Shown: positions 53,960 through 62,472 of the stretch, one piece after another | Numbering within the stretch: the first letter of the stretch is position 1 | How the letters are laid out: the number at the start of each line of letters is the position of its first letter | Source of the DNA: Roseburia sp. | Lineage (GTDB): Bacteria > Bacillota > Clostridia > Lachnospirales > Lachnospiraceae | DNA: 64,000 bases | Assembly (NCBI GenBank): GCA_017937095.1 | Contig: JAGBEG010000002.1 | Location: 62,001 to 126,000 of the forward strand | Reading direction: 5' to 3' | Notes under the pieces: generated by a model | Told to the model about the DNA's origin: nothing | The model's database searches: none | Seen by the model: the letters and a program-made list of their open reading frames with translations, nothing else | Made by a program: the position numbers and the translations under genes

Positions 53960-56394
53960 CGAATTTCCTCTCTTCCGCCTGAATTTCTGTCATTATTTCC
54001 CATCAGCCTCTTATCCACCAGATGATAGATTATACTGATTCCAAAGCACAAGACGCCGCTCACGAAAAGCCCTGCCGCCCGAAACAGCAGATTGTCAAAA
54101 TGAATGTCAAACAGCAGCAGCTTTACAATGCACAGCATCACCACGGCAAGACCATAAATACGGATGCCTTTCAGATCCTTTCCGAGCAGCCGGCCTGTTG
54201 CAAAGCCAAATATGATGCACGCTGCCGCAAACACAAGTCCCGCCAGACTGATCAAAAAGCCGGGGGTATGATAAGCTCCCAGAACTACCATGACAAAAAC
54301 CAGCAGCTTGATTCCGGCGTAAACGCTGAGCACCTCACTCTTTTCTTTTATCACAAGAGAAACCGAGTTCGTGCAGACCAGCACCGCTCCGAGCAGAACC
54401 GCCCACAAACGGTAGCCCGGTCCTTCCACCAGAAAAATGCATGTACAGCAATAGAGCATAAACAGGATCTGAACTACTCCCGTCGCAATCCGCACTCCCT
54501 GCTCTTCCTCTCCGCTGCTAAGATTTCTCCGCAGTGCGGGCACCTTTGCCATAACGATATTTACCGCCGCCATCACAGAAACGATCAGCAGATTCTGCCC
54601 CCACGTATCCCAGAGCGAATCAGACAGCATACGGCAAAGAGCTTCCAACAGCGTAACCGCAAACACCAGATATCCCGTCACCTTCATCCATGTACGGTAC
54701 TGATTGCGGAACGCGCGCAGCAGAATCGCACCGCCGACCGCAAGCGCCAGACACCAGAAAAGCTGCGCGAAGCCGTTCATCGATACGATTGCAAGCAATA
54801 TCAGATATACAAATCCCGCAATCTTGTACATGACATTCTTGCGGTAAAATCCATAGAACAGGCACACCGCCGCAAGCAGAGATACCGAGACATATTCTTT
54901 CAGAAAATCCACTCCCGTCCATGCGAGAAATATCTGAAAAAACAGCGCGCATTGAAAGATCGTCTTTCCCGCATGTCTCTCTCCCGGCATCCGCAGTTCC
55001 AGTGCAACAAGCACCAGCGCGGCAATTACCGCCATAGAAAACTCCGCAGGCGCGAAATGATATGCCACCAGCGCATACATAGCCCAGACGTACAAAATAT
55101 TTAGGATTCCAAACGCAACGCTCTTTTTCTCATCCGTCCGGAAAAATACGATACTAAGCACAATCAATGCGCCCAATGCCAGAAGCAGCAAAGCGGCTGC
55201 CGCACCACCGGAAAGCGTCCCTTTAAGATAAGGTTCGTTGACGCCGCATGCCAGCAGGAGCAAGCCCACACACCAGCCGATATGATTGGCGATATTCCGG
55301 TTGTATTCCCTCTGTAAATGCGAAATATAAAATACCGCCTGCGCCGCAAGCGTATAAACGGTCAAAAACAGCAGCTTTGCCGCATCCTCAGTCTCAGTGC
55401 ACAAATATACGCCAAGCAGCACGGACAAATTGACGCCGATTTGCCCGATGATAAGAAAGCTGTTCGAACGCAGTTTAGACATCACGCACACTGCCACTGT
55501 CCATAGCAGCAAGCCTATGTAGAGCGCCGCCTCTCCCATTGCCCTGAAATAGATATTGCTCAGCATCAGCGACAGATACAACGCTCCCATTCCGCATCCT
55601 GTGAGTGCAACAAATCCCTTGTTTTTGCTGTCACGCAGCAAGAACACACCCCCGGTCAGCGCAATGGCAGCGCTGGCTACATACATAAGCACCATCTTCA
55701 CCGTATTATTCAGATATGGCAGCACGATTGCAGCAAAGAAAATGAAGCTGATAAAAATAAGAACCGACGCGCAGATGGGCAGAATCGCCTCGCCGAAGGT
55801 TTTCTCAAAATCCTTTTGGGGTGCGTTCTGCCGATACAGCGCCTGCTGCGGCATCTGCGACGAAGTCTGAAACTGCTGCCCGAGCTGCATCTGTCCAGGC
55901 TGCTGTGCTCCCATCTGCGGTTGCGGATGCCCCTGATGTTGCTGTGGTTGCGGCGTCATCTGTCGGGGTTGCTGCGGCAGCGGATTCTCCTGTGGCTGCG
56001 ACAGGGTCGGCTGCGGCGTTCCCATCTGCGGTTGCGACGTTCCCATCTGCGGTTGCGGTGTTCCCATCTGCTGTTGCGGCATCTGTCCGGGCTGCGCTAC
56101 TCCCATCTGCGGCTGCTGCATGGTCGGTTGCGGCTGTGGCGGTGTCTGAAATTGCTGCGGCTGCCCCGTCTGCGGCGGCTGCATCTGCGCCGCATTTCCC
56201 TGTGTCATCTGTACAGCGTCCCGCATGACCGCAAGCTGCCTTCCGAGCAAATCAATTTCCTTTTGTATTTCTTCTATCTTTATACGTGTAAGCTCATCCC
56301 CGCCATTTCCCGAACCGAACTCTGCAAGCAGATCATTTACGTTTTTCTGCTCCCTGAGCAGACGATTTTCGCACTCTATCAACCGATCCAACAT
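53956..56394 (-). CDS. DUF2339-type polytopic membrane protein
   Basis: 812 residues. N-terminal coiled coil (about 1-60), a low-complexity Gln/Pro/Met-rich linker (about 65-185) with repeats such as PQPQMGT and SQPQMGT, then about 20 or more closely spaced hydrophobic helices to the end. The repeated short helices with loops fit the DUF2339 family (PF10101) of predicted membrane proteins; function unknown. The coil and linker at the N terminus would be cytoplasmic. Confidence 0.78.
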   Translation of the reverse strand: MLDRLIECENRLLREQKNVNDLLAEFGSGNGGDELTRIKIEEIQKEIDLLGRQLAVMRDAVQMTQGNAAQMQPPQTGQPQQFQTPPQPQPTMQQPQMGVAQPGQMPQQQMGTPQPQMGTSQPQMGTPQPTLSQPQENPLPQQPRQMTPQPQQHQGHPQPQMGAQQPGQMQLGQQFQTSSQMPQQALYRQNAPQKDFEKTFGEAILPICASVLIFISFIFFAAIVLPYLNNTVKMVLMYVASAAIALTGGVFLLRDSKNKGFVALTGCGMGALYLSLMLSNIYFRAMGEAALYIGLLLWTVAVCVMSKLRSNSFLIIGQIGVNLSVLLGVYLCTETEDAAKLLFLTVYTLAAQAVFYISHLQREYNRNIANHIGWCVGLLLLACGVNEPYLKGTLSGGAAAALLLLALGALIVLSIVFFRTDEKKSVAFGILNILYVWAMYALVAYHFAPAEFSMAVIAALVLVALELRMPGERHAGKTIFQCALFFQIFLAWTGVDFLKEYVSVSLLAAVCLFYGFYRKNVMYKIAGFVYLILLAIVSMNGFAQLFWCLALAVGGAILLRAFRNQYRTWMKVTGYLVFAVTLLEALCRMLSDSLWDTWGQNLLIVSVMAAVNIVMAKVPALRRNLSSGEEEQGVRIATGVVQILFMLYCCTCIFLVEGPGYRLWAVLLGAVLVCTNSVSLVIKEKSEVLSVYAGIKLLVFVMVVLGAYHTPGFLISLAGLVFAAACIIFGFATGRLLGKDLKGIRIYGLAVVMLCIVKLLLFDIHFDNLLFRAAGLFVSGVLCFGISIIYHLVDKRLMGNNDRNSGGREEIR

Positions 56395-56430
56395 ATATCT
56401 TCCTCCGATTTTCCAAATCTCATTCGTACT

Positions 56431-56523
56431 CTACAAGCTGTACAGTATGCCGCCAATGCCAAGCGCGAACATCAGACTGCCAAACGCAAAAGCACTGCCT
56501 CTCTCGCCGTGCTTCCACTCCTC
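56431..56523 (-). pseudogene. possible remnant of a small membrane protein gene
   Basis: Stop-bounded minus-strand frame of 30 codons upstream of the DUF2339 gene with a hydrophobic, membrane-helix-like sequence (WKHGERGSAFAF then SLMFALGIGGILYSL). It has no start codon other than an internal ATG, though AAGAGGAG precedes it. Codon use looks coding. Either the truncated end of a lost gene or a short translated leader. Confidence 0.3.
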
Positions 56524-56541
56524 TTAAATCAATGTATGGCT

Positions 56542-56570
56542 ATTGTAGCGTACCATTTGCCAAAATACAA
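56542..56570 (-). promoter_or_regulatory. predicted promoter of the DUF2339 operon
   Basis: Minus strand TTGTAT (56565-56570), 17-bp spacer, TACAAT (56542-56547). The leader to the ATG at 56394 would be about 140 nt and contains the small frame at 56431-56523. The remaining intergenic sequence to 56714 shows no gene. Confidence 0.5.
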
Positions 56571-56714
56571 CTATGCCAATCGTACTATTTTTTACTGGAC
56601 GCCGCTCATTTTCTCTGCTATACTCACACTATATCTAAGAAAATCTTTTTTCTTTTTTCTCGCAATTCTGCGAAATTTTCCTAGAGTCCAAACATACGAT
56701 GGAGGTATTTGCCT

Positions 56715-57638
56715 ATGGAGCAAAACAAGACACAACAGACTTCGAACCGCGAAGTAAAGTCGAGTGCATTCACGACCTATTTCAGCGACCCCAAAAATGC
56801 TGCACAGCTCTATTCAGCGCTGGAGGGCGTGGAAGTCGCACCGGAAGACATTCATTTCACAACCTTAGAAGGCGTACTTTTTGTCGCCCGCAAGAACGAC
56901 ATGGCTTTCACCGTCAAGAACCGGGTATTAGTCATCAGTGAACACCAGTCAACCGTAAATAACAATATGCCTTTGCGCGACATTATCTATTACGGGCGCA
57001 CAATGGAAAAGCTCATCGATCCCAAGGCGCTTTATCGCAGGAAACTGATTTCGATTCCGACACCGGAGTTTTTTGTGTTCTATAATGGCGACGAGCCGTT
57101 CCCATCTGAACAGATTCTAAAACTTTCCGACGCCTATCTTGATAAAAGTAAATCTCCTATGTTAGAATTAACAGTGAAAGTAATCAACATTAATCTGCCG
57201 GAAGGGCACGCCCTGTTAGCGCGTTGCCGTCCCTTATATGAATATTCATGGTTTATTCAACGAATCAAAGAATATATGGCAAGTGGTATGAATCGCGACG
57301 CTTCCATTACCGCTTCCATCAAAGACTGTGAAAAAGAGGGGATTATGGTGGATTTTGTACGTGCGCATGGAACGGAGGCGGTCAATATGCTGTTTACGGA
57401 GTTTAATATGGAAGATGCACTGGAAGTGCGCTATGAAGAAGGTGTCGAAGATGGAGAACTGCTGAAGCTAATCCAGCTCGTTTGCCGCAAACTCAAAAAA
57501 GGTAAGTCTGCCGAGACAATCGCTTCCGAATTAGAAGAAGATACACTGCTTATAGACAAGATTTGTGCCGCCGTAGAAAAGAGCAGTCCCGAAGCAACCC
57601 CGGAACAGATTTACAAAACCTTCTTATCAATGGAATAG
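56715..57638 (+). CDS. Rpn-family PD-(D/E)XK nuclease / putative transposase
   Basis: 307 residues from the ATG at 56715, with GGAGG nine bases upstream. The N-terminal half is a PD-(D/E)XK nuclease fold: D62 in NDMAF and E76/Q78 in VISEHQS are the candidate catalytic residues. The tail has the usual helical region (YEEGVEDGELLKLIQLV) and a helix-turn-helix-like end. E. coli RpnA-E promote RecA-independent recombination; many relatives are mis-called transposases. Terminator follows. The remnant at 23895-24077 belongs to the same broad group. Confidence 0.82.
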   Translation: MEQNKTQQTSNREVKSSAFTTYFSDPKNAAQLYSALEGVEVAPEDIHFTTLEGVLFVARKNDMAFTVKNRVLVISEHQSTVNNNMPLRDIIYYGRTMEKLIDPKALYRRKLISIPTPEFFVFYNGDEPFPSEQILKLSDAYLDKSKSPMLELTVKVININLPEGHALLARCRPLYEYSWFIQRIKEYMASGMNRDASITASIKDCEKEGIMVDFVRAHGTEAVNMLFTEFNMEDALEVRYEEGVEDGELLKLIQLVCRKLKKGKSAETIASELEEDTLLIDKICAAVEKSSPEATPEQIYKTFLSME

Positions 57639-57655
57639 TCATACCTTGTAAGCAA

Positions 57656-57689
57656 TGAGTCGTGCCGCGCACGGCTCGCTACTTTTTTA
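57656..57689 (+). terminator. intrinsic terminator after the Rpn-family gene
   Basis: Stem GAGTCGTGC / GCACGGCTC (one G-T pair) with a three-base loop, then GCTACTTTTTT. Lies 17 bp after the stop codon and 20 bp before the trkA start. Confidence 0.7.
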
Positions 57690-57711
57690 TATTTTTACCA
57701 AGGAGATTTTT

Positions 57712-59070
57712 ATGGACATTATTATTGTGGGCTGTGGCAAAGTAGGCCATACCCTTGTAGAACAGTTAAGCAACGAGGATCACAACATTGTCGTCATCGA
57801 CGAGAAACCGGAGAAGGTGCAGAATATCACCGACCGCCTTGACGCCATGGGCATCGTCGGGAACGGCATTAACCACAAGACGCTGTTAGAAGCAGGCATC
57901 GCGACCGCTGATCTGCTCATCGCAGTCACGGGCGACGATGAAAAGAATCTGCTCTGCTGCGTTATCGCCAAAAAGACCGGGCACTGTCATACGATCGCCC
58001 GCGTCCGCAATCCGATTTATAACGGTGAAAGCGCCTTCCTGAAAAAGGAATTTGGTCTTGCCATGATCATCAATCCGGAGCTCACCGCAGCAAATGAGAT
58101 TTCAAGGGTCTTCCAGTTCCCTTCTGCAATCCGTGTGGATTCCTTTGCCAAAGGGCATGTGGAGCTACTGCATTTTAAAGTCAGCGATAATTCGCCGCTG
58201 ATTCACCTAAAGCTGCTTAATCTGCACCAGACCTTTCACAGCAATGTGCTGGTCTGTACGGTCATCCGCGGAAATGACGTCATCATCCCGAACGGTGATT
58301 TCGAGTTTCACGCCGGCGATACCGTCGCCATCGCATCAGAGCGCCACAACGCGCTTGACTTTTTCCGCAAAATCGGCATTGTGAAAAACCGGGTCGGAAA
58401 TGCGATTCTCGCGGGAGGCGGCAAGGTCGCTTTCTATCTTGCGAAAATCCTTATCAAGTCCGGCATCCGCGTTACCATTATCGAGGTCGATCCGGCCCGC
58501 TGCGATACCTTAAGCGAACTGCTCCCGGAAGCCACGATCATCTGTGGAGACGCCACCGATCAGGACCTTCTTTCCGAGGAAGGGCTGGAACAGGCGCAGG
58601 GCTTTGCAGCGCTCACAGGGCTCGACGAGGAAAACATCCTGCTTTCCCTGTATGCAAACGATGTATCAAATGCAAAGACCGTAACAAAAATCAACCGAAG
58701 CAGCTTTAATTCCGTCATCAACGAATTAAATCTGGGAAGCATCATTTATCCGCGCGTTATCACCGCAGATTACATATTAAAATATGTGCGTTCCATGAGC
58801 AATTCCATGAACAGCAATGTTGAGACGCTCTACAAGCTCGCCGGAGGGAAAGCAGAGGCGCTCGAATTTATCATCAAGGATAATTCCGCCGTTGCCGGCA
58901 TTCCGCTGCAGGATCTTCATTTCCGCAAGAATACATTAATCTGCTGTATCTACCGCAACGGCAGGGTGATTCTGCCGGGTGGGCAGGACATGATGCTCGC
59001 CGGGGATTCCGTACTCGTTGTACTCTCCGGATACCGTATTTCCGATATCAAAGAGATTCTGGAGGATTAA
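57712..59070 (+). CDS. trkA: Trk potassium uptake protein TrkA
   Basis: 452 residues from the ATG at 57712 behind AAGGAG. Two tandem RCK units: the first Rossmann motif is VGCGKVGHTLVEQL with DEKPE for NAD(H), the second AILAGGGKVAFYLA with IEVDP; each is followed by a TrkA-C domain. Peripheral regulator that gates TrkH in response to nucleotides. The gene is followed 5 bp later by trkH. Confidence 0.95.
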   Translation: MDIIIVGCGKVGHTLVEQLSNEDHNIVVIDEKPEKVQNITDRLDAMGIVGNGINHKTLLEAGIATADLLIAVTGDDEKNLLCCVIAKKTGHCHTIARVRNPIYNGESAFLKKEFGLAMIINPELTAANEISRVFQFPSAIRVDSFAKGHVELLHFKVSDNSPLIHLKLLNLHQTFHSNVLVCTVIRGNDVIIPNGDFEFHAGDTVAIASERHNALDFFRKIGIVKNRVGNAILAGGGKVAFYLAKILIKSGIRVTIIEVDPARCDTLSELLPEATIICGDATDQDLLSEEGLEQAQGFAALTGLDEENILLSLYANDVSNAKTVTKINRSSFNSVINELNLGSIIYPRVITADYILKYVRSMSNSMNSNVETLYKLAGGKAEALEFIIKDNSAVAGIPLQDLHFRKNTLICCIYRNGRVILPGGQDMMLAGDSVLVVLSGYRISDIKEILED

Positions 59071-59075
59071 GCGCA

Positions 59076-60515
59076 ATGAATTATTCTATGGTATTATATA
59101 TCCTCGGTCAGATACTCAAATTTGAAAGTGCGTTCCTGATGCTTCCCGCCCTGGTCGGACTTCTCTACAGAGAGCGGGAGGGTGTTCCGTTTCTGCTTGT
59201 GGCTGTGCTTTGTCTGCTGTTCGGCTTGTTCTTAACCCGCAAACGCCCCGCATCCTCCACCTTGTATACAAGGGAGGGATTTGTCACAGTTGCACTAAGC
59301 TGGATTATCATGAGTATTTTCGGCGCGATTCCCTTCGTGCTCTCAGGCGATATTCCTTCCTACGTGGATGCTTTATTCGAGACGATTTCCGGTTTTACGA
59401 CTACGGGCGCCAGCATCCTTACCGATGTGGAAGCGCTCTCCCACGCCAGTCTTTTCTGGCGCAGTTTTACGCACTGGATCGGCGGCATGGGCGTTTTCGT
59501 TTTCATCATGGCAATTCTCCCTTTAATGGGCGGATCGACAATGAATCTGATGAAAGCGGAAAGCCCCGGTCCTTCTGTCAGCAAGCTTGTACCGCATGTC
59601 AAAGATACTGCCAAGATCCTCTATGGCATCTACATTGCCATTACGCTCTGCGAGGTTCTGCTGTTATGCGCTTTCGGCATGCCTCTTTTTGATTCGCTTA
59701 CGACCAGCTTCGGTACGACAGGAACAGGCGGCTTCGGCATCAAGAATGACAGTATCGCCGGCTATTCGCCCGCCTTGCAGATCATTGTGACGGTATTTAT
59801 GATTTTAAGCGGCGTGAACTATACATTCTATTTCTGCCTCCTGTCGCGCAGAATTAAGGATGCATTCCGCATCGAAGAAGTGCGCTGGTATTTTTGCATC
59901 ATTCTGGTTTCTGCCGGAGTGATTGCTTACAACACGAGCTCGTTATACCCGACCACATCCGAGACTGTGCGTCACGCATTTTTTCAGGTCGGTTCCATCA
60001 TCACGACGACCGGATACGCGACCACGGATTTCAACTTATGGCCGCCAATGTCCCAGACGATTCTGGTTATTCTGATGTTTATCGGCGCCTGCGCAGGAAG
60101 TACGGGCGGTGGTATGAAGGTTTCCCGGCTGGTCATCCTTTTTAAGACCATCCGCAAGGAGCTTTCCCTCATCATCCATCCGCGCGAAATCCGCAAAATC
60201 CGCATGGACGGTCATGTGGTAGAACACGCTACCCTGCGCTCGACCAATGTATTTCTGGTTATTTATTTCGTGATTTTGCTCATTTCAACGCTGCTTGTCA
60301 GCGTCGATGAGTTTGATTTTACAACGAACTTTACCGCGGTCGCCTCCATGCTAAACAACATCGGACCTGGACTTAATCTCGTGGGACCGACGCAGAATTT
60401 TTCCATTTTCTCCGTCTTTTCCAAGTTTGTTCTGATGTTTGACATGCTTGCCGGAAGGCTCGAGCTGTTTCCGCTTATGATTCTGCTCATGCCGTCCACC
60501 TGGCGCAAGAAATAA
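59076..60515 (+). CDS. trkH: Trk potassium uptake channel TrkH
   Basis: 479 residues with about ten to twelve helices. The four pore repeats are visible as selectivity-filter-like segments: SGFTTTGAS, FGTTGTGGFG, TTTGYATTDF and NNIGPGLN, one Gly each for K+ coordination. Membrane channel partner of TrkA, same operon. Confidence 0.95.
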   Translation: MNYSMVLYILGQILKFESAFLMLPALVGLLYREREGVPFLLVAVLCLLFGLFLTRKRPASSTLYTREGFVTVALSWIIMSIFGAIPFVLSGDIPSYVDALFETISGFTTTGASILTDVEALSHASLFWRSFTHWIGGMGVFVFIMAILPLMGGSTMNLMKAESPGPSVSKLVPHVKDTAKILYGIYIAITLCEVLLLCAFGMPLFDSLTTSFGTTGTGGFGIKNDSIAGYSPALQIIVTVFMILSGVNYTFYFCLLSRRIKDAFRIEEVRWYFCIILVSAGVIAYNTSSLYPTTSETVRHAFFQVGSIITTTGYATTDFNLWPPMSQTILVILMFIGACAGSTGGGMKVSRLVILFKTIRKELSLIIHPREIRKIRMDGHVVEHATLRSTNVFLVIYFVILLISTLLVSVDEFDFTTNFTAVASMLNNIGPGLNLVGPTQNFSIFSVFSKFVLMFDMLAGRLELFPLMILLMPSTWRKK

Positions 60516-60535
60516 TACCCTGTTAAGGAGGATCT

Positions 60536-61411
60536 ATGCAAAATAACCATCCTTTTGCCGGACATGCTCTGGCGCTCTTTTCCGTGTTTGTCTGGGGCAC
60601 GACCTTTATCGCGACCAAGCTTCTTCTTGAAGTTTTCGAACCGGTAGATATCCTTTTCTACCGGTTTCTTATCGGGTATGTCATGCTGTGGATCTTATAT
60701 CCGCATCCCCTGCATGTTGCCGAAAAAAGAGAAGAGCTGCTGTTTTTTATATCGGGGGCGAGCGGCGTCACCATCTATTTTCTCTGTGAAAATTTTGCGC
60801 TGACCTACACCTATGCCTCCAACGTGAGCATTCTCGTCGCCACCGCGCCGTTTCTCACAGGGCTTTTATCGCACTTTATCACCAAAGAGAAGCTGCACCG
60901 GGCATTTCTGGTCGGTTTTGTTCTGTCCATGGCAGGTATTGTCCTGATTACCGCGAATGGAACGCTCGCCCTTAAGTTAAATCCCCTGGGCGATCTTCTC
61001 GCGCTCGGCGCTTCGTTTTGCTGGGCAGTATACTCTCTTACTACAGTTATGGTACAGAAATCCGGCTATCCCTCAATTGCCGTGACAAGACGCATCTTTT
61101 TCTACGGTCTTATCACCATGCTTCCCGCCATGCTTTTCTGCGGCTATGAATGGCGGCCGGATGCGCTGTTTACACCATCTTCTATCGGACTTTTGCTGTT
61201 TCTGGGTCTGATTGCCTCGGGACTTTGCTATATTACCTGGAACAAAGCGCTCGACCTTCTGGGTGCGGTGCACGCCAGCGTCTACATCTATCTGGTTCCG
61301 GTCGTCACGCTTGTTTTCTCCTTTTTTATTCTGGATGAACGGCTGACTGCGATGTCCCTTGCCGGGTGCATTCTGATTCTCGCCGGGCTTTTCTTATCGC
61401 AGCGTAAGTAG
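60536..61411 (+). CDS. EamA/DMT-family transporter
   Basis: 291 residues, ten predicted helices in two EamA repeats (start FSVFVWGTTFIATKLL; second repeat from about residue 150, FCWAVYSLTTV). Exporter of small metabolites or amino acids; substrate unknown. Starts 20 bp after trkH behind AAGGAGG. Confidence 0.9.
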   Translation: MQNNHPFAGHALALFSVFVWGTTFIATKLLLEVFEPVDILFYRFLIGYVMLWILYPHPLHVAEKREELLFFISGASGVTIYFLCENFALTYTYASNVSILVATAPFLTGLLSHFITKEKLHRAFLVGFVLSMAGIVLITANGTLALKLNPLGDLLALGASFCWAVYSLTTVMVQKSGYPSIAVTRRIFFYGLITMLPAMLFCGYEWRPDALFTPSSIGLLLFLGLIASGLCYITWNKALDLLGAVHASVYIYLVPVVTLVFSFFILDERLTAMSLAGCILILAGLFLSQRK

Positions 61412-61427
61412 TATACTAGAAACAGTA

Positions 61428-61510
61428 CGCAGTGCCGGGACAAATGCCGCAGCGAAGGAACAACATTTCGGGCACAGCGAAGGAATCATGTTTTCGGATA
61501 ACGCACTGCG
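61428..61510. repeat. small element with inverted ends and an internal direct repeat
   Basis: Ends CGCAGTGC (61428-61435) and GCACTGCG (61503-61510) are perfect inverted repeats. Inside, CAGCGAAGGAA begins two imperfect 23-bp direct copies (61450-61472 and 61475-61497) that both end in TTTCGG or TTTTCGG. No coding frame. The CACTGCGGTG end also occurs at 30163-30172. Confidence 0.5.
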
Positions 61511-61543
61511 GTGAAATAAATCAACAACAGAAAGAGGATTCTT

Positions 61544-62401
61544 ATGTGGATTGCAGATAACTGGAAAGATTATGAAGTGATTGACTGCTCAAAGGGCGAG
61601 AAATTAGAGCGTTGGGGAAATTATATTCTCGTACGCCCCGATCCCCAGGTCATCTGGGATACGCCAAGAACCCAAAAGGGCTGGCGCAAAATGAACGGGC
61701 ACTACCACCGCAGCGCGAAGGGCGGCGGCGAGTGGGAGTTTTTTGATCTGCCCGAACAGTGGCAGATCCATTACGGCAGTCTTACCTTCAACCTAAAGCC
61801 CTTCAGCTTCAAGCATACCGGACTTTTCCCGGAACAGGCAGCCAACTGGGATTGGTTCTCCGCCAAGATCAGACATGCCAACCGCCCGGTTAAGGTCCTA
61901 AATCTCTTTGCCTACACGGGAGGAGCCACACTTGCCGCAGCATCTGCCGGAGCGAGCGTCACGCATGTGGACGCTTCTAAGGGCATGGTGACCTGGGCGA
62001 AGGAGAACGCTGTTTCCTCCGGACTTAAGGACGCTCCGATCCGTTGGATCGTGGACGACTGCGTCAAATTCGTAGAGCGTGAGATCCGCCGCGGCAACCA
62101 TTATGATGCGATCATCATGGACCCGCCGTCCTACGGCAGAGGACCCAAGGGCGAAATCTGGAAAATTGAGGACGCTATTTATCCTCTCGTACAGCTCTGC
62201 GAACAGCTTCTTACGGACGATCCGCTGTTCTTTTTGATCAATTCTTATACGACAGGCTTACAGCCCGCGGTGTTGAGCTACATGATGAACACCGTATTAA
62301 GAAAATACCGCGGCACGATCACCGCGGATGAAATCGGGCTTCCGGTCTCCTCAAACGGGCTGGTGCTGCCGTGTGGGGCAAGCGGAAGATTTGAGCGATA
62401 G
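61544..62401 (+). CDS. class I SAM-dependent methyltransferase, RlmI-like catalytic part
   Basis: 285 residues. SAM-binding motif LFAYTGGATLAAA, acidic VDASKG, and the catalytic-type motif IMDPPSYGRGP, similar to the C-terminal half of RlmI/RlmL rRNA cytosine/guanine methyltransferases (PF10672 group). The PUA domain of RlmI is missing. Probably an RNA methyltransferase; target unknown. Ribosome binding site AAAGAGG. Confidence 0.82.
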   Translation: MWIADNWKDYEVIDCSKGEKLERWGNYILVRPDPQVIWDTPRTQKGWRKMNGHYHRSAKGGGEWEFFDLPEQWQIHYGSLTFNLKPFSFKHTGLFPEQAANWDWFSAKIRHANRPVKVLNLFAYTGGATLAAASAGASVTHVDASKGMVTWAKENAVSSGLKDAPIRWIVDDCVKFVEREIRRGNHYDAIIMDPPSYGRGPKGEIWKIEDAIYPLVQLCEQLLTDDPLFFLINSYTTGLQPAVLSYMMNTVLRKYRGTITADEIGLPVSSNGLVLPCGASGRFER

Positions 62402-62430
62402 AAATGTACGTCGTCAGGCGCACGCAGAAG

Positions 62431-62472
62431 AAAAGCGGTTGTGTGAAGTAATTTTTTCACACAACTGCTTTT
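62431..62472. terminator. bidirectional terminator between convergent genes
   Basis: AAAAGCGGTTGTGTGAA (62431-62447) pairs with TTCACACAACTGCTTTT (62456-62472) with one mismatch. A-run on one side and T-run on the other let it work for both the methyltransferase and the pyruvate kinase-like gene, whose stop codon it touches. Confidence 0.85.

Noticed and set aside
54022..55104. Plus-strand frame of 360 codons opposite the DUF2339 gene
   Set aside because: Gln/His/Lys/Arg-rich composition is the complement of membrane-helix codons; no start signal.
55816..56757. Plus-strand Leu/Arg-rich frame of 313 codons
   Set aside because: Complement of the Gln/Pro-rich linker of the DUF2339 protein.
56715..57638. 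Rpn-family protein as evidence of an insertion sequence
   Set aside because: No terminal inverted repeats or target duplications flank the gene; the family is now regarded as PD-(D/E)XK nucleases rather than classical transposases.
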